Shown piece after piece: positions 6,559 to 12,271 of a stretch of 12,271 nucleotides of DNA. The notes under the pieces are model-generated. The model worked only from the letters and a program-made list of their open reading frames with translations, was not told where the DNA came from and did not search any database. Source of the stretch: Candidatus Gottesmanbacteria bacterium (GTDB taxonomy: Bacteria > Patescibacteriota > Microgenomatia > UBA10105 > UBA927); the NCBI GenBank assembly GCA_016182725.1, contig JACPFZ010000009.1, positions 1 to 12,271 of the forward strand, written 5' to 3'. The stretch's first letter is position 1. Each line of letters starts with the position of its first letter. Made by a program: the position numbers and the translations under genes.

Positions 6559-7356
6559 CTATTGCCCCAGACCGGTAAATCTTTTTACGCCGATTTCCCA
6601 AAGCTTCCTATAGATAAACCACAAACCAATCAGCCAAACCAACTGTATACCAATGGTTTGCAAAAGCTCAATGAAAGATAATTTCCCCAACAATGCAATA
6701 ACCGGAAAATAAATCATATAGGCAAATGGAAGAAACAATGCAATCGTTTTTATAAAAGGCGGAAAAAGGGCAAGCGGCATCACAAACCCGGCAAAAATGA
6801 TGTCTATCACACCGATCAATTCCTGCAAACCGCTATACTCAGTAATCCACAGAGCGGAAAGACCGACGATCATTTTGAATACAAAGGATATGAGAAGCGC
6901 AAGAATAATAATAAAAAAACTTGCAAGTACACTCTCCATATCATATATCAAGGATAATCCGTTCGTGAAAACAAAAGAAAAAACAACCAACGTTACAATA
7001 CCGAAAAATCCCTGAATCATCCGCCATGGTAATTCAGTAAAAAACTTCATTACGATATATGCGATAGGACGGGTTAAATATTGGGAAAGGAATCCGGATT
7101 GAATATCGCGCCGGGCAACTTCTTCCTCAATATGAACCTGAAGAAATGCTCCCGCGACAACAAGAAGAAGATAATACGTGGTTATGGAATTATATGACCA
7201 GCCTTCGAGCGGTTCTGCGTTCCCCGCAAATGCACCCCGCCAAAAAAGAAGCACTAAGAGGGGATTCAAAAGCGACAGCAGGAACCATACGAAAGATCTG
7301 CTTCGATTTTCAAATGCATCCTGAAAATGGAGAAGAAAAATTCGGACATATCGCAT
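6559..7356 (-). CDS. ABC-2 family exporter permease, COG4587-type, first copy
   Basis: A 265-residue membrane protein beginning MRYVRIFLLHFQDAFENRSR, with six hydrophobic helices. The motif EEEVARRDIQSGFLSQYLTRPI in the loop after helix 2 is equivalent to INKGDLSNFLLRP in the second copy, and the end (GVKRFTGLGQ) matches this permease group. It directly follows the ATPase gene in the operon, but a 68-nt spacer contains a perfect 18-bp hairpin and no recognisable Shine-Dalgarno sits before the ATG. The transported substrate cannot be inferred. Confidence 0.86.
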   Translation of the reverse strand: MRYVRIFLLHFQDAFENRSRSFVWFLLSLLNPLLVLLFWRGAFAGNAEPLEGWSYNSITTYYLLLVVAGAFLQVHIEEEVARRDIQSGFLSQYLTRPIAYIVMKFFTELPWRMIQGFFGIVTLVVFSFVFTNGLSLIYDMESVLASFFIIILALLISFVFKMIVGLSALWITEYSGLQELIGVIDIIFAGFVMPLALFPPFIKTIALFLPFAYMIYFPVIALLGKLSFIELLQTIGIQLVWLIGLWFIYRKLWEIGVKRFTGLGQ

Positions 7357-7370
7357 GTTTGATATGTATT

Positions 7371-7417
7371 AAGGCGTCCCCTCTTTTTCCTTTTTCTGTA
7401 AAAAGAGGGGACGCCTT
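7371..7417 (-). repeat. Perfect 18-bp hairpin between ATPase and first permease gene
   Basis: AAGGCGTCCCCTCTTTTT (7371-7388) is exactly complementary to 7400-7417, with an 11-nt loop. There is no U tract after it in the minus direction, so it is not a classic terminator. An RNA hairpin this strong would be expected to stabilise the upstream ATPase message or reduce permease expression. Its inner part (GTAAAAAGAGGGG, 7398-7410) is identical to a stretch of the rnpB palindrome at 1099-1111. Confidence 0.85.
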
Positions 7418-7424
7418 GTGAAAT

Positions 7425-8402
7425 TCATTTCAAATTACTACTAAACACATCCCGGATGATGTCTTCGATGTCCGGCTCTTCGATATTGAGGTCATCCACG
7501 GGGAACTTTTCCAGAAGTTGTGCAGCGGCAACATTGCTTGCACTTCGCGGAACCCGAATAATAACCTTGGGAAAATTGTAATCGGTAAGCTCTCCAATTT
7601 CTTTAAATTTATCAGGTGTGACATAGGTGTCCAAAACCACGGATAATACTTTGTATTTTGCAAATTTTTTGACGAGATTATCTAATTTTCCGTCATAGAG
7701 AATTTTTCCATGATCAATAATAATCACCCGGTGAGCTAACTGCCGCACGTCTTCCATGTAATGAGAAGTGAGAAGAATCGTTGATTTATGGAGTTGATTG
7801 TAGGAGGCAATAAAATCCCGCATCTTTTTTTGCATCACGACATCAAGACCAATAGTGGGCTCGTCTAAAAATAACACCTTAGGTGCATGAATAAGCGCCG
7901 CAATAAGTTCCATTTTCATGCGTTCACCGAGTGAGAGTTTCCGTACCTGCACTTTTAATAATGCACGAACATCGAGAAGTTCTACTAATTCATCAAGTGT
8001 TTTTTGGTATTGCGCATCAGGGATTTCATAAATTTCTTTATTGAGGAGAAATGTTTCGATGGCCGGCAAATCCCACCAGAGTTGATTTTTTTGCCCCATC
8101 ACGAGTGCAATTTGTTTTAAAAACGCATTTTTGCGTTCAAACGGCGTAAACCCCAATACAGATACAAATCCGCTCGTCGGATACAAAAGTCCGGATAAAC
8201 ATTTCAGCGTCGTCGTTTTTCCTGCACCATTGGGACCGATAAATCCCACAAGTTCCCCTTCTTTGATATCAAATGAAATATCGTCAACTGCTTTAACGGT
8301 TTGATATTTGCGATGCACGAGTGATGTAAGTGAACCCAAAAATCCCGGCTCCTTCTGATGGGTTTGATAAAATTTTTTGAGATGAGAGACCGTAATAACC
8401 AT
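7425..8402 (-). CDS. ABC exporter ATP-binding protein, COG4586-type
   Basis: A 325-residue nucleotide-binding subunit that powers the adjacent permeases. The N-terminal domain has Walker A GPNGAGKT (56-63), a Q-loop region with the group-typical MGQKNQLWWDLP (102-113), signature LSLGER (156-161), Walker B VLFLDEP (176-182) and the switch histidine in TSHYMED (H214). About 80 C-terminal residues form the accessory domain seen in this ABC-2-associated group. The ATG at 8402 is chosen because the protein then begins MVITVSHLKKFY, as expected. The frame is open to 8525, but that part is repeat element B. A promoter lies 10 nt upstream, so the mRNA probably has almost no leader. One ATPase gene serves four permease genes. 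Confidence 0.93.
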   Translation of the reverse strand: MVITVSHLKKFYQTHQKEPGFLGSLTSLVHRKYQTVKAVDDISFDIKEGELVGFIGPNGAGKTTTLKCLSGLLYPTSGFVSVLGFTPFERKNAFLKQIALVMGQKNQLWWDLPAIETFLLNKEIYEIPDAQYQKTLDELVELLDVRALLKVQVRKLSLGERMKMELIAALIHAPKVLFLDEPTIGLDVVMQKKMRDFIASYNQLHKSTILLTSHYMEDVRQLAHRVIIIDHGKILYDGKLDNLVKKFAKYKVLSVVLDTYVTPDKFKEIGELTDYNFPKVIIRVPRSASNVAAAQLLEKFPVDDLNIEEPDIEDIIRDVFSSNLK

Positions 8403-8411
8403 ATGGAGTAA

Positions 8412-8441
8412 AGTATACCGGGTAGTAGAACTTCGACGCAA
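8412..8441 (-). promoter_or_regulatory. Promoter for the ABC exporter operon, near-leaderless
   Basis: On the minus strand TTGCGT (8441-8436), 18-nt spacer, TATACT (8417-8412). The predicted start is only a few nucleotides before the ATG at 8402. The -35 lies inside repeat element B while the -10 is just outside its edge, so the element appears to supply part of the promoter. Confidence 0.6.
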
Positions 8442-8552
8442 GTTAGAATCATCTAAATCAAAACAACAAACATAATCAACGTAGTCGATTGAGACTTCGG
8501 TCTTTTCAGTTTTTTTGACTTGCAAAAAACAAGTCGAAGTTTCACTACCCGG
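8418..8552 (+). repeat. Structured inverted-repeat element, copy B (135 bp)
   Basis: The arms are CCGGGTAGTAGAACTTCGAC (8418-8437) and GTCGAAGTTTCACTACCCGG (8533-8552), pairing over 20 positions except for the same A.C and G.U irregularity as copy A. A second helix follows directly: GCAAGT (8438-8443) with ACTTGC (8518-8523), extendable to 11 pairs with two G.U. A 9-nt A-rich bulge (8524-8532) lies on the 3' side. The interior holds a GAGAC-TTCG-GTCTT hairpin (8491-8504), a C(UUCG)G tetraloop if transcribed from the plus strand. Compared with copy A the element is inverted relative to its flanking genes. The flanks share only ATA. Confidence 0.85.
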
Positions 8553-8562
8553 ATACCACGAA

Positions 8563-8585
8563 GGAATCCCGCTAAGCGGGATTCC
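8563..8585 (-). terminator. Hairpin downstream of HU
   Basis: GGAATCCCGC (8563-8572) and GCGGGATTCC (8576-8585) form a perfect 10-bp stem with a 3-nt loop, 23 nt beyond the HU stop. No U tract follows on the minus strand, so it may act as a message-stabilising end or be a repeat. It resembles the CCCCGC/GCGGGG hairpin at 4148-4164. Confidence 0.55.
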
Positions 8586-8608
8586 TCTGTAAATGAAATA
8601 CTCTCGCG

Positions 8609-8881
8609 TTACCGAACCACTTTTTTGAGTGCTTTCCCAGCAGTAAATCCTGGGGTTTTCCGAGCAGGGATATTGATCGCCGCGCCAGTCTGCGGGTTTC
8701 GTCCTGTCCGAGACTTGCGGGATCGCACCATAAACGTACCAAACCCAGTCACCACCACCTTATCTCCCTTTTTCAGTGTATCGGTAATGGAACCAAACAC
8801 CGCTGCCACTGCTTCTCGTGCAGCTTTTGACGTCAGGCTTGCTTTTTTTGCAACGACTTCAATGAGATCCGCTTTGGTCAT
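8609..8881 (-). CDS. HU family DNA-binding protein
   Basis: A 90-residue histone-like protein, the standard HU length. It forms dimers that bend DNA through beta arms and organise the nucleoid. The N-terminal helical part (MTKADLIEVVAKKASLTSKA) is followed by the signature GFGTFMVRSRKSRTGRNP (46-63), which includes the intercalating proline of RNP, and ends in a helix (AGKALKKVVR). The ATG at 8881 is preferred over a GTG three codons upstream because a strong GGGAGG Shine-Dalgarno (8890-8895) is well spaced from it. The gene has its own promoter and a leader of about 170 nt containing several hairpins, one of which can pair with the ribosome site. It appears monocistronic. Confidence 0.96.
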   Translation of the reverse strand: MTKADLIEVVAKKASLTSKAAREAVAAVFGSITDTLKKGDKVVVTGFGTFMVRSRKSRTGRNPQTGAAINIPARKTPGFTAGKALKKVVR

Positions 8882-9055
8882 ACTATTCACCTCCCTTCGC
8901 CCTCCGAAGCTTTATGCGAAGGAGGGTTCGCATCTCAGTGAGCAGTTTTTTTACGAAGCTTTCCGAGAATATGCTTCGGGAGGCAAGCCTCCAGTATTTG
9001 GGCAGAGGGATAGAATAAGAAAAAAATTTTTGGGGATTGTTGCAACAATCACTAC
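8882..9055 (-). promoter_or_regulatory. Structured 5' leader of the HU gene
   Basis: This non-coding leader contains, in transcription order: a perfect 16-bp palindrome (9050-9035), a GGAGGC/GCCTCC hairpin near 8979-8992, a CGAAGC/GCTTCG hairpin near 8959-8983, and an element where CCTCCTTCGC (8925-8916) can pair with the Shine-Dalgarno region (8900-8890, one bulge). In competition, CCCTCC (8926-8921) can pair with GGAGGG (8905-8900) and leave the site free. This suggests translational control of HU. It is inference from base pairing only. Confidence 0.5.
9035..9050. promoter_or_regulatory. 16-bp palindrome at the HU transcription start
   Basis: GATTGTTGCAACAATC is a perfect palindrome located about 4-19 nt after the predicted HU transcript start. 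The position fits an operator for a dimeric regulator; it could instead be a 5'-end hairpin. No regulator is identified. Confidence 0.5.
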
Positions 9056-9060
9056 AAGGC

Positions 9061-9089
9061 AATGTAGATAATGCAGCCTAGTCTGTCAA
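9061..9089 (-). promoter_or_regulatory. HU promoter
   Basis: A consensus -35 TTGACA (9089-9084), 17-nt spacer and TACATT -10 (9066-9061, four of six consensus bases) on the minus strand. It is the best sigma70-type match in the spacer between rny and HU. The predicted start is near 9054. Confidence 0.7.
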
Positions 9090-9132
9090 GATATCAATTT
9101 GAGGAGATCGCCAGAAAGAGCTAAAACGAGAT

Positions 9133-9187
9133 AAAAAAATAAGACAGTAAGACTCGCTTCGCTTTAAGATTTTTCTTATCGTCTTAT
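9133..9187 (-). terminator. Intrinsic terminator of rny
   Basis: On the minus strand a 15-position stem (9187-9174 with 9152-9138, one mismatch and one G.U) is followed by a run of seven T (9139-9133). It begins 23 nt after the RNase Y stop. The stem is AT-rich, but the long pairing and the U tract make it convincing. It separates rny from the HU transcription unit. Confidence 0.8.
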
Positions 9188-9210
9188 TATCTCTCTATCT
9201 TACTATCTCT

Positions 9211-10710
9211 TTATTTAGCCGTCTCTGTAGCGCGGAGTTCCCGAATCACGGTAATTTTGACTGACCCGGGTACCGTTAATTTCTTTTCTATCTCTTCCTT
9301 TACTTGCTGTGCCAAAAGTACTGCCGACGCATCATCCACTTTGCCCGGATCCACCACAACGCGTAGCTCCCTTCCCGCCTGGAATGCGAATGCTTCTTTC
9401 ACTCCCTCATGGGATTTTGCTACCTGCTCCAGATCTGTGAGCCGTTTAATATATTCTTCATAATTTTCGTACCGCGCTCCCGGCCGACTGCCGGAAATAG
9501 CATCGGAAATGTACACAATCATTGACTCCACTGACGTAAATGGCGTGTCCTCATGGTGTTGGGCCACACAGTCAATGACTTTTTGTGGCATACTATATTT
9601 TTTCAAAAGCTCAACACCAAGCTCAATATGGTTGCCTTCGCGGTCGGTAACAATTTTTCCGATATCATGAAGAAGACATCCCAAACGAATCACATTGACA
9701 TCCGCGTGTATTTCGTGGGCAAGAGCGATCCCTATTTTGGTTTCCTCCAAGGTATGGGCAATCATGTTTTGCCCATAGGAGAAGCGATATTTAAATCGTC
9801 CGAGAAGAGCAACCAGTGGCGCGGGCAGATTGTACACCCCTACCGCATGACAGAGTTTCTGTCCCTCTTCAAACATGATGCGCTCGATTTCTTTTTTGAT
9901 TTGCTCAACCAGCTCTTCAATTCTCCCTGGTTGCACGCGGCCGTCTCGCAAAAGTCGCTCCAAGGCAACACGCGCAATTTCCCGACGCACTGGGTCAAAA
10001 GAAGAAAGCCGAATCACCCCTTCTTCGTCTAAATCCACATCCACTCCTGTTGCCGTCTCAAATGCGCGAATGTTGCGGCCTTCTTTCCCGATGATCCGGC
10101 CTTTCATATCTTCGTCAGCAATTTTAATAACGGAAACGGTATATTCCGGCACGTAATCTGTGGCGCCATGGCGCATTGCGTCTACTAAAATTTCTCGTGC
10201 TTTGATCTCAGCCTCTTCACGGGCGCGCTCCGTCGCTTCTTTGATTTCCCGCGCAAGTTCTTCTTTTATTTTTTCTCGGGTTGCAGTAACGAGAAGCTGT
10301 TTTGCTTCATCACGCGTCAAATGCGCGACACGTTCCAGTTTTTCCAACTGCTCCTGTTTAATCTTTGCAATATCCTCTCGACTGCGCTCTATTTCCCCTT
10401 CCCGAATATGTACCCGTTTTTCCCGTTCCTCTAATGCTCCTTCACGGCGGTCTATTATCTCGAGTTTCCGTCGAGCTTCATCTTCTCCTTCTCGACGAAT
10501 ACGCAGTGCTTCATCCTTTGCTTCTAAAACAAGTTCTCTTGCCTTTGTTTCAGCAAGCCTCATCTGCGCTTCCGCATCCGGCGATACCACAGGTTTTGGC
10601 GCTTGCGGTTTGGCCTTAGGAAGAGTTGGGCCGGCAACTCCCGGCCGAACAGTACCGGGTTTCTTTTTCGTCTTCACTAAATCCGACAATGTTTTGAGTA
10701 CATCAATCAT
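9211..10710 (-). CDS. rny: Ribonuclease Y, lacking the usual N-terminal membrane helix
   Basis: A 499-residue endoribonuclease that initiates mRNA decay. In order: a basic, Pro-rich N-terminus, a long charged coiled coil (about 43-177), a KH RNA-binding domain with GRIIGKEG (204-211), an HD phosphohydrolase domain with its first histidine in AHTLEE (about 319) and the metal pair HD in LLHDIGK (348-349), and the C-terminal GRELRVVVDPGKVDD segment. Family members normally begin with a transmembrane helix. Here residues 1-20 (MIDVLKTLSDLVKTKKK) are at most amphipathic, so the enzyme may be cytosolic or peripherally attached. The ATG at 10710 is chosen; a TTG at 10719 is possible, and an in-frame stop about 60 nt upstream excludes a longer anchor. 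No Shine-Dalgarno is visible. The gene ends in a strong terminator. Confidence 0.95.
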   Translation of the reverse strand: MIDVLKTLSDLVKTKKKPGTVRPGVAGPTLPKAKPQAPKPVVSPDAEAQMRLAETKARELVLEAKDEALRIRREGEDEARRKLEIIDRREGALEEREKRVHIREGEIERSREDIAKIKQEQLEKLERVAHLTRDEAKQLLVTATREKIKEELAREIKEATERAREEAEIKAREILVDAMRHGATDYVPEYTVSVIKIADEDMKGRIIGKEGRNIRAFETATGVDVDLDEEGVIRLSSFDPVRREIARVALERLLRDGRVQPGRIEELVEQIKKEIERIMFEEGQKLCHAVGVYNLPAPLVALLGRFKYRFSYGQNMIAHTLEETKIGIALAHEIHADVNVIRLGCLLHDIGKIVTDREGNHIELGVELLKKYSMPQKVIDCVAQHHEDTPFTSVESMIVYISDAISGSRPGARYENYEEYIKRLTDLEQVAKSHEGVKEAFAFQAGRELRVVVDPGKVDDASAVLLAQQVKEEIEKKLTVPGSVKITVIRELRATETAK

Positions 10711-10774
10711 ACGAGACAAAAAGAATATGGCATGTGAAGAAGGAATAGCAGAAATCCCGCGGCTTTATGCGGGT

Positions 10775-10821
10775 TGTAGGTGTATCGAAGGACGAGTGAT
10801 AACGATGGTCATACTCCTACA
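10775..10821 (-). repeat. Inverted repeat upstream of rny
   Basis: TGTAGGTGTAT (10775-10785) and ATACTCCTACA (10811-10821) pair at 10 of 11 positions, and ATCG/CGAT can add pairs inside. It lies in the recX-rny spacer (10711-10897), which otherwise holds the recX remnant and a small CCCGC/GCGGG hairpin (10756-10773). It could be the leader structure of rny or the end of the recX message. Confidence 0.45.
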
Positions 10822-10830
10822 CATTGCTTT

Positions 10831-10897
10831 TCAATCTTCAAATACGTTCTTTTCCTCACGGGTATTGTAGCTTTTTTCAACCAACTCGTCAATGACG
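10831..10897 (-). pseudogene. recX: Out-of-frame remnant of the RecX C-terminus
   Basis: Just after the recX stop, the +1 frame reads ITSVIDELVEKSYNTREEKN and a few further residues to a TGA at 10831. This resembles the final helix of RecX proteins (x-I-x-x-V-I-D-E-L-V-E-K). The stretch normally between the KKKYY end and this helix, typically containing a FL-x-RRGF-type motif, is missing. A small deletion of roughly 30 nt with loss of frame would explain this. Confidence 0.6.
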
Positions 10898-11323
10898 CTA
10901 GTAATACTTCTTTTTGCGTTCTAAAAGGGGCAAATGATCCCAAATGGTCAATTTCTTGGCTATTGCATGTTTTGCCGCTTCTAGCTCATTATATTGCCCC
11001 AAATTGGTATTTTGAGCCTCCCATACCTCTTCGATCACGGCCTGAAGTACTCCTTTTTGGCGTAGCTCCAAACCCAGAAGACGTTTCCCTTTTGGCCGGA
11101 AACTTGCTCGTTGACTCACCCACCAGACAGCAAATTTCCCGTCGTCAATGTACCCCAACTCGCCCAATCGTTCCATGACCTTTTTTAACGTGTGCTGTCC
11201 GGCGGTTTTCCACGTTTTTAACTTTTTTTGCAGAAAATTATGGATCTCTTTTTCACTGCGCGGCCGATATGAGACAAACCGGAATGAGGAATTCAGAAGT
11301 TTTTCATACAAATCTTGGTCCAT
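10898..11323 (-). CDS. recX: RecX family regulator of RecA, C-terminally truncated
   Basis: RecX binds RecA filaments and limits their growth. From the ATG at 11323 the product is 141 residues, built of three-helix repeats. The first repeat has YRPRSEKEIHNFLQKKL and LGYIDDGKFAVWWVSQRASF, and the second has RPKGKRLLGLELRQKGV and VIEEVWEA. The third stops abruptly at LLERKKKYY, where family members continue with a further helix pair; matching residues reappear in the +1 frame downstream. The protein therefore lacks most of its last repeat and may be weakened or inactive, unless this is a sequencing error. No Shine-Dalgarno is visible. The frame opens to a TTG at 11359 but the extra residues are not RecX-like. 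recA lies divergently beyond the tRNA gene. Confidence 0.8.
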   Translation of the reverse strand: MDQDLYEKLLNSSFRFVSYRPRSEKEIHNFLQKKLKTWKTAGQHTLKKVMERLGELGYIDDGKFAVWWVSQRASFRPKGKRLLGLELRQKGVLQAVIEEVWEAQNTNLGQYNELEAAKHAIAKKLTIWDHLPLLERKKKYY

Positions 11324-11377
11324 GTCGGGATGGCCGGTCCCGCCCCGGCAACCTCTCAAACCTTTACACTGGAAATT

Positions 11378-11454
11378 TGGTCGGGGTGTCCGGACTCGAA
11401 CCGGAGAGCCTCACGCACCCCATGCGTGCGTTCTACCAACTGAACTACACCCCG
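11378..11454 (-). tRNA. tRNA-Pro(GGG), CCA encoded
   Basis: The full cloverleaf is visible: acceptor CGGGGTG with CACCCCG, D arm GTTC...GAAC, anticodon arm CACGC-ATGGGGT-GCGTG with anticodon GGG after U33 and G37 after it, T arm TCCGG-TTCGAGT-CCGGA, discriminator A and an encoded CCA (11380-11378). The C1-G72 pair is a bacterial tRNA-Pro identity feature. GGG reads CCC and CCU codons. The gene lies between recX and recA on the recX strand. Confidence 0.96.
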
Positions 11455-11459
11455 TTTTC

Positions 11460-11488
11460 ACTGGGGAAAAACCAAGGTTTTTCTCCCA
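11460..11488. repeat. Hairpin upstream of tRNA-Pro
   Basis: CTGGGGAAAAACC and GGTTTTTCTCCCAG form a stem of 13 pairs with one bulged base and a 2-nt centre. It lies just before the tRNA 5' end, so it may be part of the pre-tRNA leader that RNase P removes. Confidence 0.55.
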
Positions 11489-11508
11489 GCTGCTTTTCCT
11501 TAAAGGTG

Positions 11509-11543
11509 TCGCGACGGATGATCTCATAACCTTTCCGTCGCGA
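11509..11543. repeat. 9-bp inverted repeat in the tRNA-recA spacer
   Basis: TCGCGACGG (11509-11517) and CCGTCGCGA (11535-11543) are perfectly complementary around a 17-nt loop. The surrounding 11455-11632 spacer holds no coding frame that looks real. The repeat could end antisense transcription or be a protein-binding site. Confidence 0.5.
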
Positions 11544-11586
11544 GGATCTTAGCCTGCTATTACTATCTTGTATTGTAACACTTTTT

Positions 11587-11611
11587 GTGAAAAAATGGGA
11601 TAAATTTTCAC
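11587..11611 (+). promoter_or_regulatory. Inverted repeat over the likely recA promoter
   Basis: GTGAAAA (11587-11593) and TTTTCAC (11605-11611) flank GGGATAAAT, the best -10 candidate ahead of recA, about 25-30 nt before the start. A weak TTGTAA lies upstream. It does not match the Gram-positive or E. coli LexA boxes. A regulator site is possible but unproven. Confidence 0.4.
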
Positions 11612-11632
11612 TGCCCGCAGAAAGGACTCACT

Positions 11633-12271
11633 ATGCCAGTTGACGCAAAACTTCAGGCCATTCGCCTTGCCATGGATCAAATTGAGAAGCAGTACGGCAA
11701 AGGTTCGATCATGAAACTGGGTGAACAAACTGCGGGCAAGATGGCCATTGATGTCATTTCTACCGGAATACTTCCTTTGGATTTAGCCTTGGGTGTCAGC
11801 GGCTTACCACGAGGAAGAATTGTCGAAATCTATGGACCCGAAGCATCCGGAAAAACGACCGTGTGTCTGTCTACTATTGCCGAAGCGCAGAAAAACGGTG
11901 GTGTCGCTGCATTTATTGACGCGGAACACGCCTTAGACCCCCAATGGGCAGAAAAATTAGGAGTAAGACTGGATGATCTTCTGATTTCTCAACCGGATAC
12001 CGGCGAACAAGCATTAGAGATTGCCGAAACACTTATTCGAAGCGGTGGCATTGATGTGATTGTCATTGACTCCGTAGCAGCGCTCGTTCCGCGCGCAGAA
12101 ATTGAAGGAGAAATGGGAGACTCCATGATGGGAGTCCATGCACGTCTCATGTCGCAGGCGCTTCGTAAGTTAACAGCCGTTATTTCCAAATCCAAAACGA
12201 TTGTAATTTTTACCAATCAGCTGCGTCAAAAAATCGGCGTCATGTTTGGAAATCCGGAAGTAACGACCGGC
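11633..12271 (+). CDS. recA: Recombinase RecA, 3' end beyond window
   Basis: The first 213 residues of RecA, the strand-exchange ATPase of recombinational repair. A Shine-Dalgarno AAAGGA (11621-11626) lies 6 nt before the ATG. Visible are the N-terminal helix with AMDQIEKQYGKGSIMKLG (13-30), Walker A GPEASGKT (68-75), FIDAEHALDP (94-103), Walker B VIVIDS (142-147) with VAALVPRAEIEGEMGDS leading to loop L1, ARLMSQALRKLT, and the start of loop L2 with TNQLRQKIGVMFGNPEVTTG (194-213). MGDSMMGVHARL and FTNQLRQ differ slightly from the common MGDSHVGLQARL and FINQIRM. It is divergent from recX rather than co-transcribed with it. Confidence 0.97.
   Translation, partial: MPVDAKLQAIRLAMDQIEKQYGKGSIMKLGEQTAGKMAIDVISTGILPLDLALGVSGLPRGRIVEIYGPEASGKTTVCLSTIAEAQKNGGVAAFIDAEHALDPQWAEKLGVRLDDLLISQPDTGEQALEIAETLIRSGGIDVIVIDSVAALVPRAEIEGEMGDSMMGVHARLMSQALRKLTAVISKSKTIVIFTNQLRQKIGVMFGNPEVTTG

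Noticed and set aside
8520..9071. 183-residue plus-strand frame
   Set aside because: It is antisense to HU and its leader, with low-complexity Arg/Ala/Ser composition and no recognisable domain.
10160..10870. 236-residue plus-strand frame
   Set aside because: It is the mirror of the RNase Y coiled coil; its Ser/Arg-rich composition is a shadow of Glu/Arg codons on the other strand.
10898..10925. Programmed -1 frameshift in recX at C-AAA-AAG
   Set aside because: The RecX-like continuation is in the +1 frame, not -1, and a family segment is missing, so a deletion fits better.
1..12271. CRISPR array or insertion sequence with transposase
   Set aside because: No regularly spaced direct repeats and no transposase-like frame were found.

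Overview
The window looks like a compact bacterial chromosome segment that uses the standard code (several genes end in TGA). Most genes lie on the minus strand. Small genes, very short spacers, promoters that leave almost no 5' leader, the COG4586/4587/3694-type ABC exporter, RNase Y, RecX/RecA and a LytR_C-domain protein together suggest a Candidate Phyla Radiation (Patescibacteria/Parcubacteria-like) genome. That placement is an inference; no 16S rRNA is present.

Layout: 1-1011 (-) is the 5' part of an ATP-grasp ligase gene that runs off the left edge. It is divergent from the RNase P RNA gene (1061-1527, +). A terminator hairpin at about 1529-1558 is shared by rnpB and the converging 1540-4090 (-) gene group, which reads LytR_C-domain protein, miaA, then an AI-2E family transporter. 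Next comes a five-gene ABC exporter operon (4164-8402, -): one ATPase followed by two tandem pairs of six-helix permeases. HU (8609-8881, -) has its own sigma70-like promoter, a palindrome just after it and a structured leader. RNase Y (9211-10710, -) ends in a strong terminator. recX (10898-11323, -) appears to have a damaged C-terminus. A tRNA-Pro(GGG) gene (-) and the divergent recA (11633 to the right edge, +) close the window.

The most unusual feature is a pair of about 140-bp elements (2515-2658 and 8418-8552). Each has near-identical 20-nt inverted terminal arms with an A.C plus G.U irregularity at the same position. Every difference between the two copies in the arms is compensated on the opposite arm (three covarying pairs). 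Inside the arms both copies have an unrelated second helix and an A-rich 9-11-nt bulge on the same side. The copies sit in opposite orientations relative to their neighbours. This looks like an uncharacterised non-autonomous repeat whose folded form, as RNA or single-stranded DNA, is under selection. Other palindromes recur: one sequence makes up both a helix of RNase P RNA and an intergenic hairpin in the ABC operon, and CCCGC/GCGGG hairpins occur in spacers.

Functionally the window mixes RNA maturation and decay (RNase P, RNase Y, MiaA, tRNA-Pro), nucleoid and recombination functions (HU, RecA, RecX), and envelope transport (ABC-2 exporter, AI-2E family protein).
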